Part shown: positions 41,176-41,322 of the stretch, piece by piece
Layout: the number at the start of each line of letters is the position of its first letter
Numbering within the stretch: position 1 is the first letter of the stretch
Assembly: GCA_946409935.1 (NCBI GenBank)
Contig: CAMJYG010000018.1
Coordinates: 1-41,322 of the forward strand
Direction of reading: 5' to 3'
From: an uncultured Clostridium sp.
Lineage (GTDB): Bacteria; Bacillota; Clostridia; TANB77; CAG-508
DNA length: 41,322 bases
The notes under the pieces: model-generated
What the model saw: the letters and a program-made list of their open reading frames with translations, nothing else
Told to the model about the DNA's origin: nothing
The model's database searches: none
Made by a program: the position numbers and the translations under genes

Positions 41176-41322
41176 TTACTTCAAGAATTTTTCTATATTA
41201 ATATTTTCTATATAAAATTTTTCTATGTTTTTTTCAATTCTATTTTTTATTTTTTCATTATATTGTGCATTTTTTTCCATTTTAGATATATAAAATTTTA
41301 TATTGTAATAATATTCCTCATT
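41176..41322 (-). CDS. C-terminus of a protein continuing past the window
   Basis: An open frame enters from the right edge (NEEYYYNIKFYISKMEKN, AQYNEKIKNRIEKNIEKF, YIENINIEKFLK) and stops TAA at 41176. Rich in Lys, Glu, Asn and helical. The related copy at 22188-22663 shows the family's N-terminus (KLNENDEYLSLGNIFRLI). Intact members are, as I recall, several hundred residues with repeat-type helices; no function is known. Confidence 0.55.
   Translation of the reverse strand, partial: NEEYYYNIKFYISKMEKNAQYNEKIKNRIEKNIEKFYIENINIEKFLK

Noticed and set aside
1-41322. CRISPR arrays, tRNA and rRNA genes
   Set aside because: No regularly spaced repeats, no cas-like proteins and no cloverleaf or rRNA wording were seen on reading. 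Short direct repeats present are not array-like.

Overview
The window is very AT-rich DNA from a low-GC, Gram-positive, probably spore-forming Clostridia-type bacterium. Three things point there: the core order rpmE - miaB - HTH gene - mutS - pfkA, strong AGGAGG-type ribosome sites, and Spo0A-type DNA-binding domain remnants. The exact genus cannot be read from the sequence. UGA is an ordinary stop here.

Layout. (a) 1-2.9 kb: a broken spo0A-like response regulator, then small membrane or exported proteins of unknown function, including an orphan FTP/PepSY-type propeptide. (b) 2.9-14.6 kb: remains of an integrative/conjugative element. It holds an accessory gene split by a group II intron, a CHAP cell-wall hydrolase fused to an ArdC-like N-terminus, an alpha/beta hydrolase, a candidate type I toxin-antitoxin locus, a broken thioester/LPXTG-type surface protein, parA/parB and a RhuM-Fic protein. 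(c) 15.0-22.7 kb: a minus-strand cargo island with two histidine phosphatases, two Nudix hydrolases, two GNATs, a methyltransferase and a RelE/Phd-type toxin-antitoxin pair. Between them lies a graveyard of duplicated and fused fragments (methylase/helicase, DUF402-Fic chimera, alanine racemase tail). (d) 22.9-33.8 kb: a more chromosomal core with ddl, a membrane protein, pfkA, mutS, an HTH gene, miaB, rpmE, a small membrane protein, a VanW-like protein and the 5' half of a D-Ala-D-Ala carboxypeptidase gene. (e) 33.8-41.3 kb: an inserted element that starts inside the carboxypeptidase gene. It carries a translationally coupled pair of large serine recombinases, a second spo0A-like fragment, a truncated GNAT, a DUF4143-type ATPase and repeats shared with the 22 kb region.

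How it fits together. The core genes serve glycolysis, mismatch repair, tRNA thiomethylation, translation and cell-wall synthesis. The rest is layered mobile DNA in decay. Lesions recur (mutS, ddl, the intron protein, the CHAP chimera, the adhesin, the 40.2 kb gene): some are clear deletions or nonsense codons, while single-base ones could also be assembly errors. The observations most worth following are the type I toxin-antitoxin locus at 9.7-10.05 kb, the recombinase element splitting the carboxypeptidase gene (possible regulated excision), the long rod-like palindromic element between mutS and pfkA, and the group II intron whose removal would restore a reading frame.
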